64,000 bases of DNA, taken from Pseudomonas sp. LD120. Its GTDB lineage: Bacteria > Pseudomonadota > Gammaproteobacteria > Pseudomonadales > Pseudomonadaceae. Every line of letters begins with the position of its first letter. Position 1 is the first letter of the stretch. The notes beneath the pieces were generated by a model, which saw only the letters and a list, made by a program, of their open reading frames with translations, did no database searches and was not told the origin of the DNA. Shown in pieces: positions 9,700 through 18,987 of the stretch. The stretch is taken from the NCBI RefSeq assembly GCF_009861525.1, contig NZ_WVHL01000003.1, forward strand, positions 496,001-560,000, written 5' to 3'. Made by a program: the position numbers and the translations under genes.

Positions 9700-10773
9700 A
9701 TGGCTGATGCGCGTCGTTGGTTCTGGCTGGGCGGTGTGCTCCTGGCTTGTGGGTTCGTCTACCTGCTGCATCCGATCCTCAGCCCGTTCCTGGTGGCGCT
9801 GTTGCTGGCCTATCTATTTGATCCGCTGGTGGACAAGTTGGAGACCTGGGGGTTGTCTCGCACCTGGGGCGTGGTGGCGGTGTTCACTCTGTTTACGTTG
9901 GTCGTGATGGCGCTGTTGCTGGTGCTGGTGCCGATGCTCGCCAAGCAGTTGCTGCGCCTTTATGAGCTGACACCGCAGATGCTTGATTGGGTCCAGCACA
10001 CGGCCATGCCTTGGGTGCAGTCCCGACTGGGGCTGGCGGATGGTTTCTGGAAGTTCGACAAGATCAAGGCGGCCATCAGTGGGCACATGGGGCAGACCAC
10101 CGATATCGTCGGTATGGTGCTGAGTCGAGCCACGGCTTCGGGTTTGGCGTTGATCGGTTGGCTGGCCAATATGGTGCTGATTCCCGTGGTCAGTTTTTAC
10201 CTGCTGCGGGACTGGGACCTGATGATGGCCAAGATCCGCAGCCTGCTGCCGCGTAATCGCGAAGAGCGGGTGGTGTCCCTGGCGGGCGAGTGTCATGAGG
10301 TGCTGGGGGCTTTTGTTCGAGGGCAGTTGCTGGTGATGCTGGCGCTCGGGGCAGTCTATGCGGCGGGGCTGATGCTCGTGGGGCTTGAGTTGGGTCTGTT
10401 GATCGGTTTGATTGCCGGCTTGGCGGCGATTGTGCCGTACATGGGGTTTGTCATCGGTATTGGCGCGGCATTGATTGCCGGCTTGTTCCAGTTCAGTGGC
10501 GACCTGTATCCAATGATCGGTATCGTTGCGGTGTTCATGGTTGGCCAGGCGCTTGAAGGCATGGTGCTGACGCCGTTATTGGTGGGGGATCGCATCGGCT
10601 TGCATCCGGTGGCAGTTATTTTCGCCATTCTTGCCGGTGGTCAGCTGTTCGGCTTCACCGGTGTGTTGCTGGCCTTGCCGGTGGCGGCGGTGATCATGGT
10701 GCTGGTGCGCCACATGCATGATCTGTACAAGGACTCGGGCCTCTACAGTGGTCTTGAAGACCCTGAATTGTAA
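9700..10773 (+). CDS. AI-2E transporter family (PerM-like) membrane protein
   Basis: This 357-residue integral membrane protein has about seven or eight hydrophobic helices: two near the N-terminus, a soluble region at about 90-150, then a hydrophobic C-terminal half. It matches the PerM/YhhT/TqsA family. The family motif region includes VPYMGFVIGIGAALIAG and GQALEGMVLTPLLVG. The start at 9700 is chosen because GGAG lies 6 bp upstream; an in-frame ATG exists four codons earlier. Family members are proposed permeases, in a few cases for autoinducer-2, but substrate cannot be assigned here. hda follows after about 220 bp. Confidence 0.9.
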   Translation: MADARRWFWLGGVLLACGFVYLLHPILSPFLVALLLAYLFDPLVDKLETWGLSRTWGVVAVFTLFTLVVMALLLVLVPMLAKQLLRLYELTPQMLDWVQHTAMPWVQSRLGLADGFWKFDKIKAAISGHMGQTTDIVGMVLSRATASGLALIGWLANMVLIPVVSFYLLRDWDLMMAKIRSLLPRNREERVVSLAGECHEVLGAFVRGQLLVMLALGAVYAAGLMLVGLELGLLIGLIAGLAAIVPYMGFVIGIGAALIAGLFQFSGDLYPMIGIVAVFMVGQALEGMVLTPLLVGDRIGLHPVAVIFAILAGGQLFGFTGVLLALPVAAVIMVLVRHMHDLYKDSGLYSGLEDPEL

Positions 10774-10991
10774 GGGCCTTGAATGAAGCCAAGGGAGGGC
10801 GAGTGTTGTTGGTGGGCGTCCAACCAGGTTTCGCCTGGACCGTCAAAGAGTGCCCCAGGGTCGTGTTCGGCTGACGCAAACCTTTGATTTTGCTTGTGGT
10901 CTGCTGCATTGTGCGCTCGGCGTCACGGGTATAAACTTTGCAAACTTTACACAGAGGCCACTAACGGTTCGTTTGGAACTGTTCAGTCAGC

Positions 10992-11696
10992 ATGAAACCG
11001 ATTCAGCTGCCCCTAGGTGTGCGTCTGCGTGATGACGCCACCTTCATCAACTACTACCCAGGCGCCAATGCCGCTGCACTCGGCTACGTCGAGCGCCTAT
11101 GCGAAGCCGACGCCGGTTGGACCGAAAGCCTGATCTACTTGTGGGGCAAGGATGGTGTGGGGCGCACCCATTTGCTGCAGGCCGCCTGTTTGCGTTTCGA
11201 GCAGTTGGGTGAGCCGGCGGTGTACTTGCCACTGGCGGAGCTGCTTGATCGCGGTATTGAGATACTCGACAACCTTGAGCAGTACGAACTGGTTTGTCTC
11301 GACGATCTGCAAGCCGTGGCCGGCAAGGCTGATTGGGAAGAGGCGTTGTTCCATCTATTCAATCGCCTGCGTGACAGTGGGCGCCGCCTGTTGATTGCGG
11401 CGTCGACCTCGCCCCGTGAGTTGCCGGTAAAACTGGCTGACTTGAAGTCCCGCTTGACCTTGGCGTTGATCTTCCAGATGCGTCCGCTTTCCGATGAGGA
11501 TAAATTGCGAGCTTTGCAGTTGCGTGCATCCCGTCGCGGGTTGCACCTGACCGATGAGGTTGGGCATTTCATCTTGACTCGTGGAACCCGCAGCATGAGC
11601 GCCTTGTTCGAGCTGCTGGAGCGTCTCGATCAGGCCTCGCTGCAAGCCCAGCGCAAGCTGACTATCCCGTTTCTGAAAGAGACGCTGGGCTGGTAA
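10992..11696 (+). CDS. hda: DnaA regulatory inactivator Hda
   Basis: Hda, with the DNA-loaded sliding clamp, stimulates ATP hydrolysis by DnaA and prevents re-initiation. The 234-residue protein resembles the AAA+ part of DnaA. The N-terminal QLPLGVRLRDDATF carries the clamp-binding QL-x-L-type motif. Walker A is LWGKDGVGRTHLLQA. Walker B is LVCLDDLQAV. The SRLTLALIFQMRPLSDEDK stretch corresponds to the box VII/sensor II part. Length is typical. It is preceded by about 220 bp of noncoding DNA that probably holds its promoter. Confidence 0.95.
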   Translation: MKPIQLPLGVRLRDDATFINYYPGANAAALGYVERLCEADAGWTESLIYLWGKDGVGRTHLLQAACLRFEQLGEPAVYLPLAELLDRGIEILDNLEQYELVCLDDLQAVAGKADWEEALFHLFNRLRDSGRRLLIAASTSPRELPVKLADLKSRLTLALIFQMRPLSDEDKLRALQLRASRRGLHLTDEVGHFILTRGTRSMSALFELLERLDQASLQAQRKLTIPFLKETLGW

Positions 11697-11917
11697 GGCG
11701 CGAGGTGTCGGTGACTCTTGGTCGCCGACGGCATGTTTCAGGCGTCAGAAAACGCGCCTTTGGAAGCTTTTCCAGAGGCGTACGACGTTTAAATGGGCTT
11801 AAAGCCTTAGATGTACGCACGAAACTCATAAGTCACATTCTGATCGATTGAATTTGCAAATGAGGGCGATAGAAGGCATAGTCGCGTCTTCTTTTATTTC
11901 AAGCCACGGTCGTGCCC

Positions 11918-12538
11918 ATGCTAAGTCGCTTCGCACCCCTCGTGCCTCTCGCACTCGTCACCCTGCTATTTGGTTGCGCCTCTCACGCTCCAGTGTCTGA
12001 GCAGCAGCCGGCACGGCAGGTTCAAGTCTCCGTTAAAAACCAGTCTCCTGCTGTTTACCAAGAAGAGCTGGCAACTGAAAAGGAACTGGCAGAGTTCTCT
12101 GACAGCAAGCCTTACCAGATGCCAGTTCTGGCTGACAGCATCCTCGAGCGTGGCATTTCCTTGATCGGTACTCGTTATCGGTTTGGCGGTAGCACGGAAG
12201 CCGGCTTCGACTGCAGCGGTTTCATCGGTTACCTATTTCGTGAGGAGGCCGGTATGAACCTGCCGCGTTCCACTCGCGAAATGATCAACGTGAAAGCGCC
12301 TCTGGTGGCGCGCAACAACCTTAAGCCGGGCGATCTGCTGTTCTTCAGCACCAACGGCCGCGGTCGTGTCAGTCACGCAGGTATCTACTTGGGGGATGAT
12401 CAGTTCATCCACTCCAGCAGCCGCCGCAGTGGTGGTGTGCGCATCGACAGCCTGGGTTCCAGCTACTGGAGCAAGACGTTTATCGAAGCCAAGCGTGCGT
12501 TGGCCATGGCGCCAAGCGTGGTCACGGCACGTAAATAA
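11918..12538 (+). CDS. NlpC/P60 family lipoprotein (peptidoglycan endopeptidase), copy 1
   Basis: The N-terminus MLSRFAPLVPLALVTLLFGC is a lipoprotein signal with lipobox LFGC. The mature part has a linker of about 60 residues and a C-terminal NlpC/P60 domain. The catalytic cysteine is in GFDCSGFIGYLF and the histidine in VSHAGIYLGDDQFIHSS. Such enzymes cleave D-Glu-mesoDAP or related peptide bonds in murein. A GTG two codons upstream is an alternative start. The next gene is a shorter paralogue, and a terminator hairpin lies between them, so each probably has its own promoter. Confidence 0.92.
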   Translation: MLSRFAPLVPLALVTLLFGCASHAPVSEQQPARQVQVSVKNQSPAVYQEELATEKELAEFSDSKPYQMPVLADSILERGISLIGTRYRFGGSTEAGFDCSGFIGYLFREEAGMNLPRSTREMINVKAPLVARNNLKPGDLLFFSTNGRGRVSHAGIYLGDDQFIHSSSRRSGGVRIDSLGSSYWSKTFIEAKRALAMAPSVVTARK

Positions 12539-12620
12539 TCAAGCCATTTGTAGGGCGAAGTTAAAGTCTTACTTGAAGTTTGACGTGTAGTCGCTAGAAT
12601 TCTGATCAATTGTTGAAAGC

Positions 12621-12657
12621 AAACCGCGTAGGCCTCGGCTTACGCGGTTTTGTTTTC
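12621..12657 (+). terminator. Intrinsic terminator between the two NlpC/P60 genes
   Basis: AAACCGCGTA pairs perfectly with TACGCGGTTT across a 10-base loop and is followed by TGTTTT. It lies about 80 bp past the first NlpC/P60 gene and about 50 bp before the second. Confidence 0.8.
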
Positions 12658-12704
12658 AGCGCCATGGCAGAGAAAGCCGCATCCCCATCAGGATTGTTCA
12701 GCTT

Positions 12705-13238
12705 ATGTCGACCTCAGCCCGCTTTGCTCTGATTGTCCTGGCCGCGCTACTCAGCGCTTGCGCCAGTCATGCCCCGCCCTCTGCACCAGTGGTGCGATCC
12801 CCGACATTCAATGCCTCACAGGCCTTTTCTCCCGTTGCTGACGATGTGCTGTTTCGCGCCTTGGGCTTGGTGGGTACGCCTTATCGCTGGGGGGGGAATA
12901 CACCTGACACCGGATTCGACTGCAGTGGCCTGATTGCCTATGTCTATCGTGATGTGGCGGGTATTGCGCTGCCGCGTTCTACTCGGGAAATGATCAGCAT
13001 GCAGGCGCAGAGCGTTGGTAAGAATGCCCTGCAGACTGGCGATCTGATTTTCTTCGCCACCAATGGGGGTTCCCAGGTCAGCCATGCTGGTATTTATGTC
13101 GGCGAAGGGCGCTTCGTGCATGCGCCGGCCACGGGCGGCACCGTGAAGCTCGACAGCTTGTCCAAAGCCTATTGGCAGAAAGCCTACCTGAGCGCCAAGC
13201 GCGTACTGCCGCCGGAGCATCTGGCGCGCAATCCATAA
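12705..13238 (+). CDS. NlpC/P60 family lipoprotein, copy 2
   Basis: This 177-residue lipoprotein has signal and lipobox MSTSARFALIVLAALLSAC followed by ASHAPPSAPV. The catalytic Cys is in GFDCSGLIAYVYRDV and the His in VSHAGIYVGEGRFVHAP. It is clearly paralogous to the preceding gene (both have CASHAP after the lipobox and LPRSTREMI in the domain) but lacks most of the linker. An outer-membrane murein hydrolase role is inferred from the family. The O-methyltransferase gene begins 22 bp downstream. Confidence 0.92.
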   Translation: MSTSARFALIVLAALLSACASHAPPSAPVVRSPTFNASQAFSPVADDVLFRALGLVGTPYRWGGNTPDTGFDCSGLIAYVYRDVAGIALPRSTREMISMQAQSVGKNALQTGDLIFFATNGGSQVSHAGIYVGEGRFVHAPATGGTVKLDSLSKAYWQKAYLSAKRVLPPEHLARNP

Positions 13239-13260
13239 TTCTTTTCGGGTCGAGGTGTTT

Positions 13261-13923
13261 GTGACTGCTCGTACGCTCAACCTCGACGACGCCCTTTATC
13301 AGTACCTGCTGGACGTCTCCTTGCGTGAAACGCCGTTATTGCGCCGTCTTCGCGAGCAAACCCAGGCTTTGCCCAATGCCCGCTGGCAGGTTGCGCCGGA
13401 GCAGGGGCAGTTTCTTGCGCTCCTGATCAAGCTGCTCGGCGCTCGGCGGGTGCTGGAGGTGGGTACCTTTACCGGCTACAGCGCCCTCTGCATGGCCGAG
13501 GCGCTCCCGGAAAACGGGTCGCTGATCTGCTGCGACATTCCCGGTGATTACACTGCGACCGCTTGCCATTACTGGCAGGCGGCGGGGGTCAGTCAGCGTA
13601 TTGATCTGCGCCTGGGCCCTGCCTTGGAAACCCTGGCGCAGTTGGAGCGCTCAGGAGCGCTGGGGTGTTTCGATCTGATATTCATCGATGCCGACAAGGC
13701 CAATTACCCGGCCTATCTGGAGGCCGCGCTGCGCTTGCTGCGAGTCGGAGGTTTGGCGGTGTTTGATAACACCTTGTGGAGCGGTCGGGTGCTGGAGGTG
13801 GATGCCGAGAGTGAGGACACCCGAGCCATCCAGGCGCTCAATCGCGCCTTGAAGGATGACTCGCGCATCGACCTGTCGCTGCTGCCGCTGGGGGATGGTT
13901 TGACCCTGTGCCGCAAGCGCTGA
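13261..13923 (+). CDS. SAM-dependent O-methyltransferase (class I)
   Basis: This 220-residue protein resembles the small catechol/caffeoyl-CoA-type O-methyltransferases. The SAM motif is RVLEVGTFTGYSALCMAEALP. The metal-binding acidic motif is DLIFIDADKANYPAYLEAAL. A late VFDNTLWSGRV block is also typical. I chose the GTG at 13261 because GAGG lies 5 bp upstream; another GTG lies two codons earlier. The natural substrate is unknown. It ends 2 bp before the convergent sorbosone-dehydrogenase-like gene. Confidence 0.9.
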   Translation: MTARTLNLDDALYQYLLDVSLRETPLLRRLREQTQALPNARWQVAPEQGQFLALLIKLLGARRVLEVGTFTGYSALCMAEALPENGSLICCDIPGDYTATACHYWQAAGVSQRIDLRLGPALETLAQLERSGALGCFDLIFIDADKANYPAYLEAALRLLRVGGLAVFDNTLWSGRVLEVDAESEDTRAIQALNRALKDDSRIDLSLLPLGDGLTLCRKR

Positions 13924-13925
13924 GC

Positions 13926-15245
13926 TTATGGCGCTTTGGCTGCGGACACGCGCCAGATCTTGTTGCCGACATCGTCGGCTACCAATAAGTTGCCTTGCCG
14001 ATCGATCACCACCCCAACCGGGCGGCCCTGGGCTTTTTCATCGGCATTGAGAAAACCGCTGAGGACGTCGATAGGCTGTCCCTGCGGCTTGCCGGCGTTG
14101 AAGGGGACGAAGATTACTTTGTAGCCGCTATGAGGGTTACGGTTCCAGGAGCCGTGCTGGCCGATAAATGCGCCTTCAGTAAAGGGCTCCGGGAGCTTGC
14201 TGCCTTCGGCGAAGGTCAGGCCCAGTGAGGCGGTGTGCGGACCCACGGCGTAGTCGGGGGCGATGGCCTTGGCCACCAGGTCGAGGTTTTGTGGTTTGAC
14301 CCGTACATCCACGTGTTGCCCGTAATAGCTGAACGGCCAGCCGTAGAAGGCTCCATCCTTGACGGAGGTGATGTAATCCGGCACCAGGTCGCTGCCGATT
14401 TCATCCCGCTCGTTCACTGCGGTCCAGAGTGCTCCGCTCACCGGTTCCCAGGCCAGGCCATTGGGGTTGCGCAGACCCGTAGCGAACAATCGGTGCTTAC
14501 CGCTGGCGCGATCCACTTCCCAGATGGCCGCACGGCCTTCTTCTTTATCCAGGCCATTCTCCCCGACGTTGCTGTTGGAGCCCACGGTCACGTAGAGCTT
14601 GCTCCCATCCTTGCTGGCAATGACGTTCTTGGTCCAGTGGTGGTTGAGCGTGCCGCCAGGCAGGTCGATGACCTTGGTGCCGGCCGCGCTGATCTGGGTG
14701 TCGCCATTTTGGTAGGGAAAGCGCAGCAGCTTGTCGGTGTCCGCCACATACAAGTCGTTGCCCACCAGCGTCATGCCGAAGGGCGAGTTGAGGTTCTCCA
14801 GGAACACGCTGCGGGTTTGCGCCACGCCATCATGGTCCTGATCCCGCAGTAAGGTGATGCGATTGGCGCTGGGTACTGTAGCGCCGGCGCGGTCCATGAT
14901 CTTGCTGGCGATCCAGCCACGAATCCCCTGGTTGTCATCGGGTTTGGCGGGGGCGTTGCTTTCCGCCACCAGTACGTCGCCATTGGGCAGCACGTAGAGC
15001 CAGCGCGGATGGTCGAGGTGTTCGGCGAAGGCGTTGACTTGGGTGCCGGGCGCGGCAATCGGTGTTGCGCCTTGGGGCCAGCCAATGGCGGGGGCGATGT
15101 TGACTGTGGGTAGCAGTGTCGGGTTGGGTTCCGGGAGTGTGGGGTGCGCTCCGGTGCCGTCCGAAACCTGCAGCGTTGAGGTTTCGCCGCAGGCGCTGAG
15201 GCCGGCGGCGATGGCGATAAGTAACGCGTGTTGAAGCTTGAGCAT
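13926..15245 (-). CDS. PQQ-dependent sugar (sorbosone) dehydrogenase-like lipoprotein
   Basis: This 439-residue protein starts with the lipoprotein signal [19 protein letters not shown]. The body is a beta-propeller of the GSDH/sorbosone dehydrogenase type. Visible elements are [20 protein letters not shown] near the N-terminus, [58 protein letters not shown] and [17 protein letters not shown]. Family members oxidise aldoses or sorbosone with PQQ in the periplasm. The exact substrate cannot be read from sequence. It ends 2 bp from the convergent O-methyltransferase gene. Confidence 0.88.
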   Translation of the reverse strand: MLKLQHALLIAIAAGLSACGETSTLQVSDGTGAHPTLPEPNPTLLPTVNIAPAIGWPQGATPIAAPGTQVNAFAEHLDHPRWLYVLPNGDVLVAESNAPAKPDDNQGIRGWIASKIMDRAGATVPSANRITLLRDQDHDGVAQTRSVFLENLNSPFGMTLVGNDLYVADTDKLLRFPYQNGDTQISAAGTKVIDLPGGTLNHHWTKNVIASKDGSKLYVTVGSNSNVGENGLDKEEGRAAIWEVDRASGKHRLFATGLRNPNGLAWEPVSGALWTAVNERDEIGSDLVPDYITSVKDGAFYGWPFSYYGQHVDVRVKPQNLDLVAKAIAPDYAVGPHTASLGLTFAEGSKLPEPFTEGAFIGQHGSWNRNPHSGYKVIFVPFNAGKPQGQPIDVLSGFLNADEKAQGRPVGVVIDRQGNLLVADDVGNKIWRVSAAKAP

Positions 15246-15315
15246 GCTGATGTCCCTATGAATGCGCCAATGTCCCAGTCATAGAGGAACATCGCCAGTC
15301 GATGGTTCCGCTCGA

Positions 15316-15897
15316 TCAGCGGGCCTCCTTGAGCAACACGGCGACTCCGGGATGGTAGTTGCCCGCTTCGTTGTGCAATTTGCGGTAGGCGTAGGGAAAG
15401 TACCAGGCCACCGCGCAGCAGTGTTCCTTTTGCAGTTCGTCGAGCATGTCCTGCAGTTCTTCGGGGCTGGCGCTGTGTTGGGCTTTTTGCGGGGCGACGA
15501 ACAGGCAGCCGAGTCTCAGGTCGCTGGCGTAGCTGATCTTTTTGGCATCAAGGGTGATGTCCAGTAAGGCCTGGGTCAGTTGCAGGTTGTTGACTCGCGG
15601 CCAGCGCTGAGTGGTCTGGATATAGGCGCGTTCATCGCGGGTGGCCAGGTAAAGGTCGGTGCGGGCGTTGCGGGCACCTTCTTCCTGCTGCTTTTTGCTC
15701 GGGCTGTGTTCCAGACTGACCATCTCGGCCATCCAGGCGGCGGCGGAAAGCAGTCCGAGGTTGGCCTGTTCGTCGTGCCAGTAAGGGGTTTCGCCATCAC
15801 CACGAAGGGTGTTGTAACGATCAATGCAATCGAACCAGCGTTCCAGCATCGGGCGCAGGAATTCCAGCTTGGGATTGCTGATGAGCATGCCTTGCAT
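15316..15897 (-). CDS. Conserved hypothetical protein (193 aa)
   Basis: A soluble protein of 193 residues without signal peptide or membrane segment. It contains WFDCIDRYNTLRGDGETPYW, a charged stretch SPSKKQQEEGARNARTD, and CCAVAWYFPYAYRKLHNE near the C-terminus. Codon use is like the neighbouring genes. I do not recognise a characterised family. Two methionines (residues 1 and 4) are possible starts. It lies 70 bp upstream of the sorbosone-dehydrogenase-like gene on the same strand, so cotranscription is possible but a functional link is not evident. Confidence 0.75.
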   Translation of the reverse strand: MQGMLISNPKLEFLRPMLERWFDCIDRYNTLRGDGETPYWHDEQANLGLLSAAAWMAEMVSLEHSPSKKQQEEGARNARTDLYLATRDERAYIQTTQRWPRVNNLQLTQALLDITLDAKKISYASDLRLGCLFVAPQKAQHSASPEELQDMLDELQKEHCCAVAWYFPYAYRKLHNEAGNYHPGVAVLLKEAR

Positions 15898-16075
15898 CGG
15901 GATCCATCCTTATTCTTGTCTGGTAGGGGGAGGGTTGTGGCTTTTTGATATCAAAGTGATCAGTGTGGCACAAGATGCATGTGGGTTAATTGATGCAGTA
16001 CGGTTTTGCTGCACATGCGAGGGCCGGCTTTAATTGACGCTCCCACCCCAACCCTCTAACCTTCGCCGCTTGTTT

Positions 16076-16282
16076 CAGGTGCTCTGTGGCCCAAGGTCGA
16101 CAGAGTGAAACAGGGAAGCCGGTCAGGGCCTGTTCCAGCGATGGAATCGGCGACAATTCCGGCGCTGCCCCCGCAACGGTAGATGAGTCAAGGCTGCGCC
16201 TGATGCCACTGTGTCGAACACGATGCGGGAAGGCGCGCGGTCCGGCAGCAATGCCCCTCATGAGCCCGGAGACCGGCCTGAT
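16076..16282 (+). promoter_or_regulatory. Cobalamin (adenosylcobalamin) riboswitch
   Basis: The region carries the conserved parts of the B12 riboswitch in order. A 5' CAGGTGCTCTGTGG and GGGAAGCCGGT come first, then the B12 box GCCCCCGCAACGGTAG at 16167-16182, then the closing GAGCCCGGAGACCGGCCTG ending at about 16281. It lies directly upstream of cobO, so it senses adenosylcobalamin and represses the cob operon. The 3' boundary is approximate. Confidence 0.95.
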
Positions 16283-16299
16283 CCATCCAACGGCATCAC

Positions 16300-16337
16300 G
16301 GTGGGCGATGCCAGGCTAACGCCGCCTTTTCTTTTTT
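16300..16337 (+). terminator. Candidate expression-platform terminator of the B12 riboswitch
   Basis: GGTGGGCG (16300-16307) can pair with CGCCGCC (16320-16326), with one wobble and one bulge. It is followed by TTTTCTTTTTT. It sits between the riboswitch aptamer and the cobO ribosome-binding site. This suggests control by transcription termination. No calculation of competing structures was possible. Confidence 0.6.
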
Positions 16338-16377
16338 CCTGCCCCCCGTTCCCCCAGCCCCAACGGAGAGCTGCCCC

Positions 16378-16989
16378 ATGAGTGAATCCCCCGATCGTGA
16401 CGAGCGTCATCTGGCGCGCATGCTGCGCAAGAAAGCCGTGATCGATGAACGAATCGCCAACTCGCCCAATGAGTGCGGGCTGTTGCTGGTGCTGACTGGT
16501 AATGGCAAAGGCAAGAGCAGCTCGGCCTTCGGCATGTTGGCGCGGTCCATGGGCCACGGTATGCAATGCGGTGTTGTGCAGTTCATCAAGGGGCGTAACA
16601 GCACCGGTGAAGAGCTGTTTTTCCGGCGTTGTCCAGAGCAGGTGCGCTTTCACGTGATGGGCGAGGGCTTTACCTGGGAAACCCAGGATCGCCAGCGTGA
16701 TATCGCTGCCGCTGAGGCTGCTTGGGCGGTATCCAAGGAGCTGCTGAGTGATCCGAGCATTGGTCTGGTGGTCCTTGATGAGCTGAACATTGCCCTCAAG
16801 CACGGCTATCTGGATCTGGATCAGGTGCTCAGTGACTTGCAGGCCCGCCCGCCCATGCAGCACGTGGTGGTGACTGGACGCGGCGCCAAGCCCGAGATGA
16901 TCGAGCTGGCGGATACCGTCACCGAAATGGGCATGGTCAAGCACGCCTTTCAGGCCGGTATCAAGGCGCAGAAAGGTGTTGAGCTGTGA
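16378..16989 (+). CDS. cobO: Cob(I)yrinic acid a,c-diamide adenosyltransferase CobO
   Basis: CobO (BtuR/CobA type) attaches the 5'-deoxyadenosyl group of ATP to cob(I)alamin precursors. The protein of 203 residues has the P-loop LVLTGNGKGKSSSAFGMLAR at about residue 37 and the family motifs VQFIKGRNSTGEE and GLVVLDELNIALKHGYLD. Length is typical. It is the first gene after the B12 riboswitch, with GGAG before the ATG. cobB follows after 10 bp. Confidence 0.97.
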   Translation: MSESPDRDERHLARMLRKKAVIDERIANSPNECGLLLVLTGNGKGKSSSAFGMLARSMGHGMQCGVVQFIKGRNSTGEELFFRRCPEQVRFHVMGEGFTWETQDRQRDIAAAEAAWAVSKELLSDPSIGLVVLDELNIALKHGYLDLDQVLSDLQARPPMQHVVVTGRGAKPEMIELADTVTEMGMVKHAFQAGIKAQKGVEL

Positions 16990-16999
16990 GTGTGAATTC

Positions 17000-18340
17000 A
17001 TGACCGATGTACGTCATTGCCCTGCGGTATTGATTGCCGCGCCGGCATCCGGCCAGGGCAAGACCACCGTGACTGCGGCGCTGGCCCGTCTGCACCGTAA
17101 TCAGGGGCGCAAGGTGCGGGTCTTCAAATGCGGTCCGGACTTTCTCGATCCGATGATTCTCGAGCGCGCCAGTGGCGCGCCGGTGTACCAGTTGGATATG
17201 TGGATGGTGGGTGAGCAGGAAAGCCGGCGCCTGCTCTGGGACGCCGCTGGCGAAGCCGACCTGATTCTGATTGAAGGGGTTATGGGGCTGTTTGATGGCA
17301 CGCCTTCCAGTGCTGATCTGGCGCGGCATTTCGGCGTGCCGGTGTTGGGGGTGATTGATGGCACCGCCATGGCCCAGACGTTCGGCGCGCTGGCCCTGGG
17401 CCTGGCGCGCTATGAGCCGGACCTGCCATTTGCCGGAGTGCTGGCTAATCGGGTCGGCACTTTGCGGCATGCGCAGTTGCTTGAAGGCAGCCTGACCGAA
17501 GGGCTGCGCTGGTACGGCGCCTTGTCTCGCGAGACCGACATTGAGTTGCCCAGCCGCCACCTGGGCCTGGTGCAGGCTGGCGAACTGAACGATCTGGACC
17601 TGCGCCTGGACGCCGCCGCCCAGGCCCTGGCCAGCAGTTGCCAGGTGGCGCTGCCGCCCGCGGTGAGCTTTGCCGCGCCATCGCCGGTGGCGTGCGAGCC
17701 CCTGTTGCAAGGGGTGCGCATCGCCGTGGCACGGGATGAGGCGTTTGCCTTCACCTACGGTGCGAGCCTGGACCTGTTGCGGGCCATGGGCGCGCAGTTG
17801 AGCTTCTTCTCTCCGATCCACGATTCCGCGTTGCCCGAGGCGGACAGCCTGTACCTGCCCGGTGGCTACCCTGAGTTGCACCATGAGGCGCTGGCCGGCA
17901 ACGCTTCGATGCTGGAGGCGATCCGCGCCCACCATCGTGCCGAGAAACCGCTGCTCGCTGAGTGTGGCGGCATGTTGTATTTGCTGAACGGTCTGACGGA
18001 TGTCGAAGGTCGGCGCGCTGAACTGGTGGGATTGTTGCCGGGCGAGGCGGTGATGCAGAAACGTCTGGCGGCTCTGGCCCTGCAAGCGGTGCAATTGCCG
18101 GAAGGCGGCTTGCGCGGACATACCTATCACCACTCCCTGAGCAGCCTGGAACGTGAGCCGATTGCTCGCGGCGTGAGCCCCAACGGTGGTCGCGGTGCGG
18201 AAGCGGTGTATCGCGATGGGCGCCTGACTGCCTCGTATGTGCACTTTTACTTTCCATCCAATCCGGCGGCGGTGGCAGCGTTGTTCGCCCCCGAAGCCGT
18301 TGTCGGCCGGCCGGTTTCCGCCGAGGGGCTGTTGGGGTGA
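17000..18340 (+). CDS. cobB: Cobyrinate a,c-diamide synthase CobB
   Basis: CobB amidates the a and c carboxylates of (hydrogeno)cobyrinate using glutamine and ATP. The 446-residue protein has an N-terminal dethiobiotin-synthetase-like ATPase with P-loop IAAPASGQGKTTVTAALARL. Its C-terminal class I glutamine amidotransferase domain has the nucleophile in LLAECGGMLYLLNGL (about residue 320) and a late histidine in SYVHFYFPSNP. I start at the ATG at 17000 (MTDVRHCPAV). Its stop overlaps the bluB GTG start. Confidence 0.96.
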   Translation: MTDVRHCPAVLIAAPASGQGKTTVTAALARLHRNQGRKVRVFKCGPDFLDPMILERASGAPVYQLDMWMVGEQESRRLLWDAAGEADLILIEGVMGLFDGTPSSADLARHFGVPVLGVIDGTAMAQTFGALALGLARYEPDLPFAGVLANRVGTLRHAQLLEGSLTEGLRWYGALSRETDIELPSRHLGLVQAGELNDLDLRLDAAAQALASSCQVALPPAVSFAAPSPVACEPLLQGVRIAVARDEAFAFTYGASLDLLRAMGAQLSFFSPIHDSALPEADSLYLPGGYPELHHEALAGNASMLEAIRAHHRAEKPLLAECGGMLYLLNGLTDVEGRRAELVGLLPGEAVMQKRLAALALQAVQLPEGGLRGHTYHHSLSSLEREPIARGVSPNGGRGAEAVYRDGRLTASYVHFYFPSNPAAVAALFAPEAVVGRPVSAEGLLG

Positions 18341-18987
18341 GTGAGCAAGGGTTTTCTGCGCAAGAGCGCGAGGCGGTTTATCGCGCCATCGCCCAGCGCC
18401 GCGACATGCGTCATTTTGCTGGTGGCCGTGTCGAGCCTGAGCTGCTGCGGCGGTTGCTGGAGGCGGCGCATCAAGCGCCCAGCGTGGGGCTGATGCAGCC
18501 TTGGCGCTTTATCCGGATCAGTGATCGTCAGTTGCGCGGGCAGATCCAGCAATTGGTGGAAGAGGAGCGGGTGCGCACCGCTCAAGCGCTGGGTGAGCGT
18601 TCGGATGAATTCATGAAGCTCAAGGTCGAAGGCATCAACGACTGCGCCGAGGTGCTGGTGGCGGCATTGATGGATGGGCGCGAGCGGTATGTATTCGGTC
18701 GCCGGACCTTGCCGGAAATGGACCTGGCCTCTTTGTCTTGCGCGATTCAGAACCTCTGGCTGGCGGCCCGTAGCGAAGGTTTGGGCATGGGCTGGGTGTC
18801 GTTGTTCGAACCGCAGGCATTGGCCGATTTGCTGGGCTTGCCGGCCGGCGCCAAACCCCTGGCGGTATTGTGCCTGGGGCCCGTCACCGAGTTTTACCCG
18901 GCGCCGATGCTGGCCCTGGAAGGCTGGGCGCAACCGCGGCCATTGAGTGAGTTGCTGTATGAGAATTACTGGGGAGTGAGTCAATGA
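18337..18987 (+). CDS. bluB: 5,6-dimethylbenzimidazole synthase BluB
   Basis: BluB breaks down reduced FMN with oxygen to form dimethylbenzimidazole, the lower ligand of cobalamin. The protein of 216 residues is a nitroreductase-fold member. It contains [20 protein letters not shown] and [17 protein letters not shown] near the N-terminus, and [12 protein letters not shown] in the second half. It begins with GTG overlapping the cobB stop (GTGA) and ends overlapping the next ATG, so it is embedded in the coupled operon. A bluB here implies an aerobic, self-sufficient lower-ligand pathway. Confidence 0.94.
   Translation: MSEQGFSAQEREAVYRAIAQRRDMRHFAGGRVEPELLRRLLEAAHQAPSVGLMQPWRFIRISDRQLRGQIQQLVEEERVRTAQALGERSDEFMKLKVEGINDCAEVLVAALMDGRERYVFGRRTLPEMDLASLSCAIQNLWLAARSEGLGMGWVSLFEPQALADLLGLPAGAKPLAVLCLGPVTEFYPAPMLALEGWAQPRPLSELLYENYWGVSQ

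Noticed and set aside
16961..18244. A 427-codon minus-strand frame across cobB
   Set aside because: Antisense shadow of cobB with low-complexity Gln/Arg-rich composition.
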